64,000 nt of DNA from Massospora cicadina. Taxonomy: Eukaryota > Entomophthoromycota > Entomophthoromycetes > Entomophthorales > Entomophthoraceae. The stretch covers positions 1 through 64,000 of the forward strand of contig JAKSZP010012261.1 in NCBI GenBank assembly GCA_022478985.1, read 5' to 3'. Below the pieces are notes generated by a model. It saw nothing but the letters and a program-made list of their open reading frames with translations. It was not told where the DNA came from and searched no databases. This document shows, piece by piece, positions 41,548 through 52,334 of the stretch; the first letter of the stretch is position 1, and each line of letters starts with the position of its first letter. Made by a program: the position numbers and the translations under genes.

Positions 41548-42150
41548 ATTCTTTTTGTGCACTAATGGGGCCCAACCCAATAAAGGGGGACATCCACGAA
41601 TCTTTATTTGTGGTAAGTTAATCAAAAGAAATATTTAGTAAAAACTTCAGAATATGATCTTGCTAATAGCCTAAGAAGCCATATTAGATGGGGAAGAGGG
41701 GTTAGAGGGATCTTTATCCAGGGTAGCATGGAGGGCAAATAGCAGGGTGGACAGAATAGGTGTGGGGGCATTGCACCATGTGGGCAGCAAGTGGTATAAT
41801 GTAACGTTATCATCAAGGATGCCTGAAGTATTCAGCACTTCAACATATTGGGCATGCTGAAATTCAGCATGCTTAGAAGTTCCAGTGCACATGTGAAACT
41901 CTTAAGTTGATGATGCATTTGATGGTAATTGTAACTATATTTTGAGATGATTTTGCAGCATCCACATATGCACAGCTTGCAGCAAAACCAATCTCTTCAA
42001 ATTTCGATAGAGCTTCCTCAGGGAAGTCTGATGGAAAATACATACAGAAAATTCTGCTAATGAGTGGCTCCATGGCCACATGGAGGCCCTAGCAGATTGG
42101 AACGTTTGAAAAAGCAGCCGCTGCCTCACTGGTGAGCTGCATTTGAGTTC
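41548..42150 (-). mobile_element. ORF1-only LINE derivative, copy 2 (5'-truncated)
   Basis: Minus-strand frames give MAMEPLISRIFCMYFPSDFP with EEIGFAASCAYVDAAKS (41873-42079) and WCNAPTPILSTLLFALHATL (41671-41892), matching the same two blocks of copy 1 (MEPLVEGIPIPNFPHNFKEE, ADAPTPMMSAMVHQL). The 3' end matches copy 1 too (CACTAATGGGGCCCAACCC against CACTAGTGGTGCCTTACCC on the plus strand). The MVVQF and zinc-knuckle part is missing. Confidence 0.6.
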
Positions 42151-43370
42151 TATGAACTGGGTAGCCCTTATGAAGGTGAAAACAATGATGTGGAGTCAAA
42201 TTGGGAGGTTAGGTGAAGAATTTAGGCCAATAATAATCAGGACTAATCTAATAGATCTGATCTTAATCATCAAACTTTTTAAATACTTTGGTTAAATTCT
42301 TATTTGAGCATTCCATAGTTTTTATAGTAGTTTAAATATACCATGTTCATATGCTTAGCATTGTACTATAACAAGAAAATTAATACATTGTTTTCATTTG
42401 CTATCTTCTATTAATAAGAGTGTCAATTACTAGCGTCTTTTACAAAAAGAATAGAGATCTTTAAATTAAAATGCACTTATGTGATAATTAATTTATGTTT
42501 TGTATTTGTACACAATAAATTGCTTATTTTATGCAAACTCTTTACAGGGGTTTTGTCAAATTATTGAATCAAATTCTAGTGATCAAATACTTTGCCTCTT
42601 TTCATTATGATTTCCTAAACTTAAACGTCAAAATATGTTATTCTTATTATAGAGTTTGCATTTCCCTTTGAGCCCTTAAAACCTTCTGGAATGTCACATG
42701 CCTGCCTGTTTCTTTAATGAGTTGTTTCACTAAAAACGAGTACTATTGTACTCATTATACTCATTGAATTTGCTGTTAATCATTCTATGATTGGGAAGCT
42801 CTTGTCCTGAGGGTGAAGGATTGAGTATTATTATTCTCCCAACTATTTAATAAAATACCCTTTACCCAAACTTTTTGTTGTATTTTTATAATTTTTCTCT
42901 AGAGTAATTTTACTATACTAGGGATATAGGAAGTAGACCTTACAAAGTGGACTGAGGTCAAAAGATCTTGAAGGTCAAGTGAGTTTTAAGAAGGAACCCT
43001 TACCTGTGCATTAGTTTGAATAATACGTGCACTACACCATGGTGCTCACTACATAGGGTACATTTAATTTATTGTTTTCAATGACAAAACGGATTTTAAC
43101 ACAGGAGAAAAAGATAACCCAAACATTCAAGCTATAATGTTATATATCAATCTGCCCATCCCTTCTCAGCTAAAAAGGACATGATAGGATGTAGCTACTC
43201 CCAACAATTTTAGCATTTGATTCTTACACCTATAACCTGGAACAAATTTAACAAATTAGCAAGTTCTATTATGGGGATCTTAAATCTTTCTATCATAAAG
43301 CCGTCAACCTATTGCCTTCTCTATTCTATTGCAACCATAATCAGGAGCAATTGTGATAAGATTAAAAATG
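42151..43370. other. AT-rich spacer
   Basis: Many A/T runs and short frames only. I see no gene or repeat. Confidence 0.4.
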
Positions 43371-44300
43371 CTACCGTGGCATGAACTGCAACCAGGTATT
43401 TTTCTATTTGAGAAATTTTATACATCTAGGGCAATACATCATTAATTATCTTCAACCCTTCATAAATAAGTCTCAGATGAACATTATCCATCATGCATTG
43501 ATAGTGGAGGTGTATAAGCACAATGAATAGAATGTGGATGCTCTATGCTACTTACATGTCTATCTGGTTAATAGTTTCTCAGTATATGAAAAGCGGTGGA
43601 TGCCAGCCATGACTTAAGTCACCAGATCTCTTAATCATTGGATGAGCTATTGGGCAGCTGAACCAAAACTCAATAGAAAATTAGCAACCAAGACATTAAT
43701 GAGAGATGTGTTACTACTTCATAGGAGCACAAAATGAACTAATTATAATTTGAAGCTAGAAATGCTATAACCATTTCTTGAATGGAAGTCCAGCAAGCTG
43801 AATTGGAAGAGCTTATTCAGTACTTGCATCAGGAAATGCAAACTTCATATCAGCTCTTTGCTAGTACCACTGACGCTACCAATGCTTCCAGGTGGAACTG
43901 AGGCAACTTCAGAGACAACATGCCACCATGCATCAAGGAATTAAATCCTTGAAGAACACCTTTCTCCCCTACACAATGACATGGATGTTCTACAGGAAAT
44001 AATGCCTTTTACTAAACTATGCAAGAGCAACATAATGTTGACAAGACAATAAGACTGAGAATGCTGAACTTAAATCTCTAGTTTGTGAACTTTGAGCTGA
44101 GATTATAACTTTAAAGCAGTTAAGGGAACAGTCAGAACAATATCAGGAAGAACTTTTGAATTGGAATGGTTATTACAGACAATATGAATGACAAAATTGT
44201 CAGTGTGACACCCAAGTTCATAGTCAGAAAAGATCCAGGATAATTGATAAAGAACCTTCTGAAGTAGAGTCTGCCCTGTTAAAACCTAATCAGTTTCAAC
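43371..44300 (+). pseudogene. Decayed transposon coding region upstream of LTR E
   Basis: Plus-strand frames with stops include NVDALCYLHVYLVNSFSVYE and, further on, a heptad-like TLKQLREQSEQYQEELLNWN (about 44110-44170), suggesting a coiled coil. No catalytic domain is visible. Because it ends where LTR E begins, it could be the 3' part of an element with E as its 3' LTR, or unrelated. Confidence 0.3.
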
Positions 44301-44965
44301 TGTCATGGTTAATATAATAATTGTGGGAGTGGATTATAAGGATAAGGAGGAGATGGGACAGGTCAAAGGAGTCATATTAGCCCACCCTGATCTTAAATAC
44401 ACTGTAGATAAACGTTGGATTAAGCCCAAGCAGGTGCAAATTATTTCCAGGAATCACTTGATGGGGGCTCAGACATTACATTGATAGTGTTAAATATCAC
44501 TAGTTATAGTTTAAGTGATAACACCTTGTTGCATTTAGTTATTGAACGCAGATTGAATTCATTTATGAAATTTAATATTATAAATAATATGGGTGTTCAG
44601 TGAATATCAATTCTCAACTTTGTGCTTACTCAAGATATAAAATCTCTATGAGTGGGGCCTTGTTTTATTGGCTAGAGTTATTTCCAAGCCCAACAAATTG
44701 ATTGAGGATCATATTCACGTTTTATATAAATTAGGTTTGCTTTGACCAATCTCTCTGTTGGTCATCTTTCTTAAAATATAGGATCTTGGTTTTTTATATA
44801 TTTATCTACCTTATGCTACCTTTTGTTAGCCTCACGGTATACCTTCTCATGACAGTATCCTTGATTTCTTCCATAAGTGCTAAGGGTGGGAGCAACATAT
44901 TTAGTGTATGAACTTTGATTTTAGTAATGGTCTTTTCCTGGAGAGTTAGAGACACTCTCTTCACA
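44301..44965 (+). repeat. Element E LTR (B-like, diverged)
   Basis: It starts TGTCATGGTTAATATA, as B's 3' LTR starts TGTCATGGTTGGATGA, and ends GACACTCTCTTCACA against B's ACACTCTCTTGACA. Between them lie a U3 peptide frame (PDLKYTVDKRWIKPKQVQII), TTATATAAAT near 44721 and GTTGGTCATCTTTC near 44757, the predicted RNA start. The hydrophobic frame has decayed to stops. No target duplication is evident. Confidence 0.75.
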
Positions 44966-45577
44966 TTATATAATAAATTACCCTTCTATTTTTCTCAAAG
45001 GAAATTATTTTATGTGGGATTTTTTCTTAGTGGTTATGGAGTGCATTGGCTGTGCATCAGGGTTCTAATGCTTCTAGCACTAGCGTTATAATTTGTTTTG
45101 GCAGTTGTCCAGCCTAATTTTTTTTTTTTTCCAGCCTGCAGTAAAACTCCCACACTTTCTGCGAGTACTTGGTGGTTTTTAATCATTTGAGGCCCTATTT
45201 CTCAGGCTTTCAATTTTTTCTAATGCCCTCCTGATGGGTGTTTATATTATAAGAAGTTATGATGAGGATGGATGAGGTGATAGAAGGTTTGGACCGCCTC
45301 CTGGAAGTAAGAAACCCAGGTTCTCTGTCTTTTGACCTAGCCTGGATCATTTGCACCCAATAGAGTTGGGCGCCTTTGGTACCCCTATCTATATAAACCT
45401 GACCAGGTGCTAGGCTTATTGTGTTCAGACGTTATCAAAGTGTAATTATTCATTAAAACATAATCAGATGGTCAGTGGACACTTGGGAGTGGTGGGCTCC
45501 GCTTGCCTCATCCCATCCTGTGATTGGTTATTTTGTTGGTAAACCATCACCCCAACTGAAGGAGGGTCCAAAAATTT
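44966..45577 (+). pseudogene. Element E internal region, left part
   Basis: It resembles B 7095-7400. Landmarks: ATAATAAATTACCCTTCTATT against B's CCAACCATTTTATTATACGA; ATGTGGGATTTTTTCTTAGT against ATGTGGGACTTTCAATATTAGT; and STWWFLII against B's CTWWSQTF. Stops throughout. The sequence is cut by element D and continues at 53614. Confidence 0.55.
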
Positions 45578-45603
45578 TATAAGTTTAGGGGAGCGCCCTT
45601 ACC

Positions 45604-45870
45604 ATGGACTGGGTGGCGTTCCCATTCCCTATAAAAAAGGGTCCAAGAAGGGAGGCTGTCCTTCTCATCTCACAGGGAAACCTCACCCATGTGGTAGACA
45701 AGCGATGGGTAACAGCTTTCCCTTTGAAGATCCCACCACCTGTTCCCACATTTTCATTCCGCCAAATTAGTATGGAAAATTATGGGAACTTGCATCAAAA
45801 TATTAGAAAGATGGCATCCCATGGGGCGAAAAGTCATCATGAAGTCAATGGCAAAGAGCCCTCAAAATAA
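45604..45870 (+). CDS. U3-encoded peptide with DKRWV core (element D, 5' copy)
   Basis: Eighty-eight codons: MDWVAFPFPIKKGPRREAVL, then SQGNLTHVVDKRWVTAFPLK. The 3' LTR copy (52350-52625) reads FLDWVAFPLPIKMGLKRMDV and NLTHAVDEQWVTALPLK, and both stay open, though with some 25% changes at protein level by eye. The motif and LTR position match elements B, C and E. Only the 3' copy would be in element RNA. Confidence 0.45.
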   Translation: MDWVAFPFPIKKGPRREAVLLISQGNLTHVVDKRWVTAFPLKIPPPVPTFSFRQISMENYGNLHQNIRKMASHGAKSHHEVNGKEPSK

Positions 45871-46451
45871 AGGTCTAAGAGCCCCAAACCCTCAGCATCA
45901 AAACCTGATGGGCGCGTACATTTTATAAATGGAGTGTCAAGTATCAAATTCTTGGCAAAGCTCGCCAATGGCATTGGGCCATTGGGAAATGTTGTTGATG
46001 GTTCAAAACCTGCCCCAAAAATACTAGGAACAAAGCCCAACGGGCATGTACCTTCTAAGAAGAAAGTGCCTAATGTTGAATCTTCAGTGGAACTTGACAA
46101 TGGAATTGGGCCATCATTGAAAGTCACCGCCAGCCCAGAACCCTCCCCACAAATATCAAGATCTTCGTTTAATAATCCCTCTTGGTCAAAAGGACACCTA
46201 AGCAACTGTGTACAGGTGTTTTGGGCACCCCAAACCCATTCCTGACCTCTTGGGACTGCCCCTACATGGAGTGGCCTTGGGAGGTTCCTGTTGCCCATTG
46301 GGCAAGATGCCATCGCACCAATTGTCAGAACTGTGACAAATCCACAAATTGGTCATCCATAGACAAACTGAAAGCAACTCAGCCCACTGCCACCAATTTC
46401 AAAGTAAGTTCAAATTAGTTCGTTTCTCTCCCTCTTGCTCAAAATTTTCTG

Positions 46452-47907
46452 AGTTTTTTATTTAACCAAGGTAAGCTGACCAGGGGATGGACATTACCAA
46501 ACTAAAAACTAAAAATAAAACTAATGTAAATAATTGATTCAAACAAAATGCCCAAAATAGTGGATTGAATGAAACACACCAAATGAAACAACCAACTAGG
46601 TGGGCAGTGGAGACTGCTTATCCCTCCATGGAAGAAGGGGAGGGGGATTTGGGGGCTCATCTTTGGCAGCAGCTTCCTCATCCCAGAGTAGGGTATGTGT
46701 CAAGGCGGATAGCAAGGGCGTCGGTGCATTGGTGGCATGTGGTTCAATATCACTAATGATTGGTATTTTCAAGAAATTACCAACTATGAAAATTGCAGTG
46801 ATATATTTGGCTAAAGCTTTTTTGGCATTAATGCGGGCAGCTGGTAGTTTAACAAACATGGCAATATTGTTTTGAGTGATCTTAGCTTTAGGATTCTGTG
46901 CTACAATTATCACGTTCTGGATAGTGTCATTGACATTTTTGTGCAATTGATTCATTGTAATTTTTGGGGGTAAGATTTGAGGGGATAACAGGAGGTGGAA
47001 TAACTCCTGTGAGCATCGCCACTGATTTGGAGGAAGCTTTGCAGAGGGGATGACAATCTGGTGTGGCAGCTCCTTCAACTGCAAGCTGGTGGTCACTGTA
47101 GAATGATTCAGCATTTGGCTGTGGGGCATATAAATGAGGGATAAATTTTGCATCCCATTCTGCATTAGCGAACCACTCAATTTTCAGAGATGATTCTTAA
47201 ATGAGATTACTTGATTCATCAATTTCAGCCAATAACTTCCATGGGTTCTGGTTGAATTGAATTGGGGAATCGGCGTATGGTTGAGGTTTGGTTGGTTCAT
47301 TGGAGGATGCATGGGATCAAACTGGGGTCCAATCCTGTGCTTGATTAGAGGGAGCATTTGTGGCACTGGGGTGAGGAGGAGGCTTATTGGTGGCTGCAGG
47401 TGCAGCTGCAGCATCAGTTTTTGGGGGAGGGGAGGTAGGATTATACCCCATACCAAAGCTGGCGTGGGGTGGGAGGCAGATTGGAGGCTGGCAGATGAAA
47501 AATCTGTGCTGTCAGAAGCAGTTAGGGATGGGCACTTGCATTTGGAGAGGTCCAACTCAAAACAGGATGTACAGATCATCCATCTGCCCTCAACGCAGGC
47601 CCAGAACAGATGTTCAGGGGCAGAGGGGATAACAGCGCAAGGGGGAATTGATGAGGCAATTTTGTTTGATCCAGGGATTATTGTGGCATATGCCTGAGGC
47701 CCAGTGAGGTGTGAGGCCCCATTTGGGACCACTAATTGCAAGATGGGGTTGGAGCCATAGGCTGCCAAACCTTCCATCAGCTTCTGGTGAAGCACCTTAG
47801 GGGGAAGGTGGGTCGGAAAACCAGCGAACTGAACCACCAAAGTTGTATCTGCTGGGCGCCAGGTCCAAGTTGTTGAGAGAGGAGTACCCTAGAAAACCAG
47901 GAGCTCG
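46452..47907 (-). mobile_element. ORF1-only LINE derivative, copy 3, inside element D 5' LTR
   Basis: A 10-bp target duplication AAATTTTCTG lies at 46442-46451 and 47908-47917, and the LTR sequence resumes exactly there. On the minus strand the first frame (47184-47840) starts MVVQFAGFPTHLPPKVLHQK, with LQLVVPNGASHLTGPQAYAT and CTSCFELDLSKCKC. The second (46596-47180) ends near TNAPTPLLSALTHTL. The 3' end reads TTAAATAAAAAACTC in minus sense. No endonuclease or RT is present. Length 1456 bp, so it is a compact element mobilised by another LINE. Confidence 0.75.
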
Positions 47908-48128
47908 AAATTTTCTGGGTTAGGAAAATCTTGAGGGTTCTGATCCCAAGCTTTTCTAAGCTATTACCCAAATCAATTGTCTATTTAAGCAGTCATAAAA
48001 CACTGAGAAAGTTGTCAGTTGAATTTCTAGATTTTATAATTCAATGAATTCTGTACCCCATATCCAATTGTTAAATATGACAAAATTCAAATTCTATTTC
48101 AATATCATTTTTCCCAGCACCCAAAACC

Positions 48129-48710
48129 ATGGGCCCTGGGGCCATGACAGCCTGTTTCGTCGCTGGGTTGTTATTTATGATTATGGCCTATTGGCGCTCA
48201 CTGGTTAATTCTCTCACAGCACAATTCAAAGTTGTACAAGAAGCAGCGCCTTGGGCATTTGGGCTTGCATTTCTGGGTGTTTGTGCATTTAGACTGGCAG
48301 GCCAGTCTAAACTTACTTGCCGTTTCCATGACATAATCAACCGTCCATTATTTCCCACCATTTTCGCCCTCCTCATCGAGATGGGTGCAGCAGTGTTTAC
48401 CATCTTCCATAAGAATGATCAGTTGGTAGCTTGCCTTCTGTTGTTTATCTGGATGATCACCAATTTTATAATCCACTCCCAGATGGCTTTGGAAAAACTC
48501 CTTCACGGTAAAGTTGCTCCAGTGTCCTCTACTTTCCCCTCAGTCCGCTCTCAAAACAGGAACTTCATGATTGATTTTGCCAACCAGGCCTTGGCTTCAT
48601 ATTCTGACGTTGAATCAGTATTGGTATTGGTTCCAGGTCCTGACGATGCCCTCTCCCAAGTTGGTTTGCTTCAGCTCACCTGTCTGCAAGTCGCCGGAAG
48701 TCCAGCCTGA
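48129..48710 (+). CDS. LTR-initiated multi-pass membrane protein (element D)
   Basis: The frame starts at ACCATGG (48127-48133), about 115 nt after the predicted RNA start, runs 68 codons to the LTR end and continues to 48710 (193 residues) without a break. Hydrophobic segments: TACFVAGLLFMIMAYW, APWAFGLAFLGVCAFRL, LFPTIFALLIEMGAAVFTIF and LVACLLLFIWMITNFII, giving four likely membrane helices. The motif CRFHDI at the LTR end is CHFHDM in the solo LTR. The 3' LTR copy (from 53408) is stopped after nine codons. Function unknown. Compare 6711-7733 and 29659-30150. Confidence 0.55.
   Translation: MGPGAMTACFVAGLLFMIMAYWRSLVNSLTAQFKVVQEAAPWAFGLAFLGVCAFRLAGQSKLTCRFHDIINRPLFPTIFALLIEMGAAVFTIFHKNDQLVACLLLFIWMITNFIIHSQMALEKLLHGKVAPVSSTFPSVRSQNRNFMIDFANQALASYSDVESVLVLVPGPDDALSQVGLLQLTCLQVAGSPA
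48334..48343 (+). promoter_or_regulatory. Candidate self-priming site, element D
   Basis: TAATCAACCG follows the 5' LTR. The predicted RNA start region in the 5' LTR has CAGTTGAATTT, and the solo LTR has TTGGTCAATTT. Complementarity is partial (about 8 of 10, with the same two central mismatches as in element B when the solo LTR is used). No TGG start of a tRNA-type site is seen. Confidence 0.35.
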
Positions 48711-48861
48711 AGCAAAGGATATGCAAACCCTTGGTCACCCTATTTTTGATCCTAAAAAGGACCCTGTTCTTCCCCCTGATTTAGTTACAATCTCCAGTAT
48801 CAGCTGAAATGACTGCATCCACCAATAAACAGAATTATGCCTACTTTTTACCAATGAAAAT

Positions 48862-49281
48862 TTGTATTGGGCACATCAGGTGTACTTTGATGCCTTGGTC
48901 AATACTGGAGCAGTGGGAAACTTCATGAGTATGGAATTGGCCCAGCATCTGGATATTGACTTGGACTTGAGGCCCGCAGTGCTGGTCACCTCATCAGCCC
49001 CCCAATCATTCTACAAAGTATGGCGCCCTGTACCCTTATCAGTTCACCAGTTTAGTTTTTGTGATCGCTTCACAGCAATGCCTAACCTTGTGTTTCCAGA
49101 AATATTGGGTGTGGGCTGGTGGCGTCAGCAGCATGTGAGAATCCACTTGGAATCTAACATGTTGACATTTTCTAACGGTCATATGGAGGGTAAGTTCCCT
49201 CTATTGGATACAATTTCCAAGACTCAAAACTGTGGATCAATTACAGCCCTTGGATCTCCCATAGGCCTTCTGTCATATTAG
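48862..49281 (+). pseudogene. Element D protease
   Basis: The 139-codon frame contains VYFDALVNTGAVGNFMSMEL, in which the normal V-D-T-G active site reads V-N-T-G, and FPEILGVGWWRQQHVRIHLE, the second retropepsin motif, similar to B's FPIILGVEWWRKFDV. The catalytic aspartate is changed to asparagine, so it should be inactive. Confidence 0.75.
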
Positions 49282-50131
49282 CAACTGCGTTGATGGGCTA
49301 TCAGAGCATTTTCAACTCTAATAAGACTAACTGCCTTCTCCCACATACAGAATTTGAATTGAAGTTTAAAATTATGGTGCAGTTGAACATAAACTTCCCA
49401 CTGTACCCGCATATAGCAGAGGAGGAGGTCGCCCTTGATGCTTAGTTGGATGGCATGCTCAAGAAGGGCTGGTTGTTCAAAGAGACATCCTATGTTGCCT
49501 CTCCCATTGTCTTTGCCAAGAAGGCTAATGGTTCCCTTTGTCCCTGTGTGGATTACGGCCACCTTAACAAGATCACGGTCCACGACCCTTATCCACTGTC
49601 ATTGTAAAAAATGATTGGCCAAGCTTTTCCAAGTCGTGGGTGTTTTAAAGCTTGATCTAGTAAATGCCTTTAATCAAATTCAGGTGACAGAAGGTCAGGA
49701 ATGGATTACAACTGTTTGGATCAGAAGAAGCATATTCCAATTTTGAGTGATGTCATTTGGGCTTAAAAATGCTCATAAAAATTCCAATTGATAATTGATA
49801 ATATTTTGGGTGATCTCCGCTTCACATGCGCAGTTGCATATATCAACAATATTCTGGACATTCTCCTTCTCTTGAACAACATGAGAAGGACTTGGAGGCA
49901 GTAGTGACTGCCTTTCATAAAGCAGGTCTGGTTGTCAAGCCCTCAAAGTGTGATCTTTATTGGGAGGAAGTCACATTCTTGGGTAACCTCATCTTAAAAG
50001 ATGGGTACGCCATTCCACCCAGTAAACTGGTCATCCGCAAATGGCCAACGCCAACAATCCAGAAGCAATTGAGAATCTTGTTGATCACTATTATCTTCCT
50101 AAAGAAATTCTCTCCATGCTCTCACAGATAG
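49282..50131 (+). pseudogene. Element D reverse transcriptase
   Basis: Pieces in changing frames: LDGMLKKGWLFKETSYVASP, FAKKANGSLCPCVDYGHLNK, GVLKLDLVNAFNQIQVTEGQ, VMSFGLKNAH, and AVAYINNILDI, where the catalytic Y-x-D-D has become Y-I-N-N. The frame 49826-50131 then gives AGLVVKPSKCDLYWEEVTFL and LKDGYAIPPSKLVIRKWPTP. At least four frame changes or stops. Dead by both frame and active-site criteria. Confidence 0.8.
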
Positions 50132-50690
50132 CCGCCCCTCTCCATTTACTAATTGGCAAGAACGTTCCCTTTTTTGGACGCCCAAGTGCCAGCAGACATT
50201 CAATTCAATTAATGAGGTGTTTTTGTCACCCCCATCTTCAAGCATGCAGATCCCTTATGACCCTATATTGTTACATGCAATGCATCTTCCGCCGTGGTAG
50301 GGGATGTCTTTCCCCAAGAGTCAATGGGTTGGAACACCCAGTTGCTTATTTTTCCTTCAAATTCTCTCCCACTGAACAGTCCTGGTCCATCTATGACAAG
50401 GAGCTGGCAGCCGTGGAGTGGGCCTTGACCACCTGGCAGTATCTCTTGCAGGGCGCTCAGCATGAGATGACTGTGCAAACGGACTACCAAGCTCTTCTTT
50501 TTTTAGTACCAGATGGTCCCAACCCGAGGGGGATTCATCAATGTACCACCAAGCTCTTCTTTATTTTCACAAGCCTCAGAAGTTGGCACATTTGCAAGCC
50601 TGCACCTACCGGGACTTGTGCGTTTTTAACTTCAAGTATGATTTTCTGAAAGGAGCGTTGAAAATCCTTCCCAATTTTTAAACCGCAACC
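50132..50690 (+). pseudogene. Element D RNase H, with a 47-bp LINE tail inserted
   Basis: RNase H motifs: GLEHPVAYFSFKFSPTEQSW, SIYDKELAAVEWALTTWQYL and MTVQTDYQALL. The frame then passes through the inserted LINE tail (50501-50547), giving a nonsense segment, and resumes as remnants of the D-x-L-S-R boundary before 50690. The first catalytic aspartate region is poorly preserved. Confidence 0.75.
50501..50547 (-). mobile_element. 47-bp LINE1 tail insertion
   Basis: TTTTAGTACCAGATGGTCCC and the following GAGGGGGATTCATCAATG match the LINE1 3' end at 18655-18696 with two changes. The 15-bp duplication ACCAAGCTCTTCTTT flanks it (50486-50500 and 50548-50562). It is an extremely 5'-truncated LINE1 copy in element D's RNase H. 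Confidence 0.88.
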
Positions 50691-50699
50691 CCGCCCTTT

Positions 50700-51800
50700 G
50701 CCCAATTAACTCAGATGAGGAGGATCTTATTACAGTCATTTTTCATCTCATATATTGACCTCATATCTCCCGTGGTTTTGACAGCAGATTTAGCTCTGGA
50801 TGCGCCCTTAAATTTCATGAGTCTTAGAAGCGCTAATGGCATGTGAGGAAGGGGTAGACCTTAAGGAGCGGTTGTCCATCCCCACTCCAAAGAACGATTT
50901 GTATTCTCTGGCTGATGGGATCATTCAATTTAGGTCGCAGGTGTGGGTCCCTCCCCTCCTCTGATCCAAAGTAATTCAGGCTCATCATGATCCTCCCGCA
51001 AATGGTCACCCAGGGAACAAAAAGTGCTTTTATCTAGTAAAGCGTATCTATAATTGGCTGGGCTTGTCTTATTATGTCCCAGCTTGGATTGCAGACTATG
51101 TTACTTGTGCATGGGCCAAATCAGACCGATATGGAAGGAGTGGGCTCTTACACCTCCTGCAGCAGGAAGAGAAACCATGGACATTGGTGTCTGTATACTT
51201 TGTTGTTGAGCTTCCCAGCTCCAAGGGGTTTAAAGCATTTATGGTGGTCACAGACTGCTTCACCAAATTCTCCTTGTTCATTCCCTGCTCTTCCTCCATT
51301 ACTTCCAAAGAAACTTCCCGTCTCTTTGTGCACCATGTGTTTTCAATGTTTGGACTCCTTCAGGTGATTGTCAGTGACCGTGAGCCCTAATTTACAAAAC
51401 GGTTTTGAAATAAGCTCTTGGTGATCTTAAAGATCACGCCTTGTAACTCCACTGCTTACCATCCACAATCAGATGGCCAAACTGAATGGGTCAACCAGAT
51501 CCTGGAACAGTACCTGCGATGCTATGCTGCAGCTGCTCAGGATATCTGGGCGGATGACTTTTTCTCACCCAGTTTGCATATAACAATGGAACACATGCAT
51601 CCACAGAGATTTATCCTCATATGAGGCTACCTTGGGGTGTAACCCTTCATTATCAGTTGGCCATGCTTCAGCCCAGAGGTACCAGCTGCAGCTAAACATG
51701 CCTAGCACATTTGGGCCACACAGTACTCGGTTTGGGAGCTATTAACCACAGCAATAAGTTATCATAAGCGGTTTGCAGATCAGAAACATCTTCCAACGCA
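50700..51800 (+). pseudogene. Element D integrase
   Basis: Frames include YVPAWIADYVTCAWAKSDRY (a worn zinc-binding region), SVYFVVELPSSKGFKAFMVV, TKFSLFIPCSSSITSKETSR, QVIVSDREP then a stop, and [20 protein letters not shown]. The first catalytic aspartate (S-V-D-F) is a tyrosine; the second and the glutamate motif remain. Stops and shifts break it between 51390 and 51700. Confidence 0.75.
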
Positions 51801-51824
51801 CAAAATAAAGGAAAATCCCATGTT

Positions 51825-52334
51825 ATGCTTGATACATGCCACTTGCACATGCAGGTTCCATCATGTAAGTTCTCAAGTAAGCGCTCAGGCCCCCATCTGG
51901 TGGTGGAGGACTTGGGTGATGGCACCTTCCATTTAAAATTGCCACCCCACTGGAAGCAACACCCAGTCTTCCACCTGTCTCAGTTGTCCCGTTCAAGGGG
52001 GCAATCCCCTTGGACCCAGAGCTCATTGTGATAAAGGGCGCAGAGGAAGTTGAAGTTGAAACCATCCTGGCTTCTCACAAATCTTGTTGATCAGTACAAT
52101 ATCTCATCGCATGTAAAGGCTATCCAGTCCATGAGAGCAGCTGGGTCAGCACTCAGGACTGTGTCAACTGCTCAGAGCTCATTGAGGCTTTCCATGCCAC
52201 CCACCCTGATTCCCCACGTCCTCCCACAAAGATCACTATGCTCATGGCGATCAAATTGCCCAAGGCCCAAAAGAATGTGGACCTAACTCAACTTCCCAGT
52301 GGTAGTGCTTCCCCCTGGCAAAAGGGAAGGATAA
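51825..52334 (+). pseudogene. Element D Pol C-terminus and chromodomain
   Basis: SKRSGPHLVVEDLGDGTFHL then PPHWKQHPVFHLSQLSR is the module before the chromodomain. The chromodomain is worn: EVEVETILASHKS, then VQYLIACKGYPVHESSWVST and a C-x-N-C-S-E-L-I-E-A-F helix. The tail MAIKLPKAQKNVDLTQLPSG corresponds to the tails of B and C. A purine tract (GGCAAAAGGGAAGGATAA) at 52317-52334 precedes the 3' LTR. Confidence 0.7.

Larger units (their letters stand above)
45578..48333 (+). repeat. Element D 5' LTR, interrupted by a LINE derivative
   Basis: The two LTR parts are 45578-46451 and 47908-48333. Without the insert it is about 1290 bp, like the 3' LTR. U3 holds a peptide frame (45604-45870) with NLTHVVDKRWVTAFPLK. 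A TATA-like TATTTAA at 47982 precedes the predicted RNA start near 48014. It ends TTTCCATGACA. Confidence 0.88.

Noticed and set aside
47257..47697. Plus-strand 146-codon Gly/Trp-rich frame
   Set aside because: Antisense to the ORF1 of the LINE derivative at 46452-47907. The unusual composition mirrors the Pro/Ser-rich coding strand.
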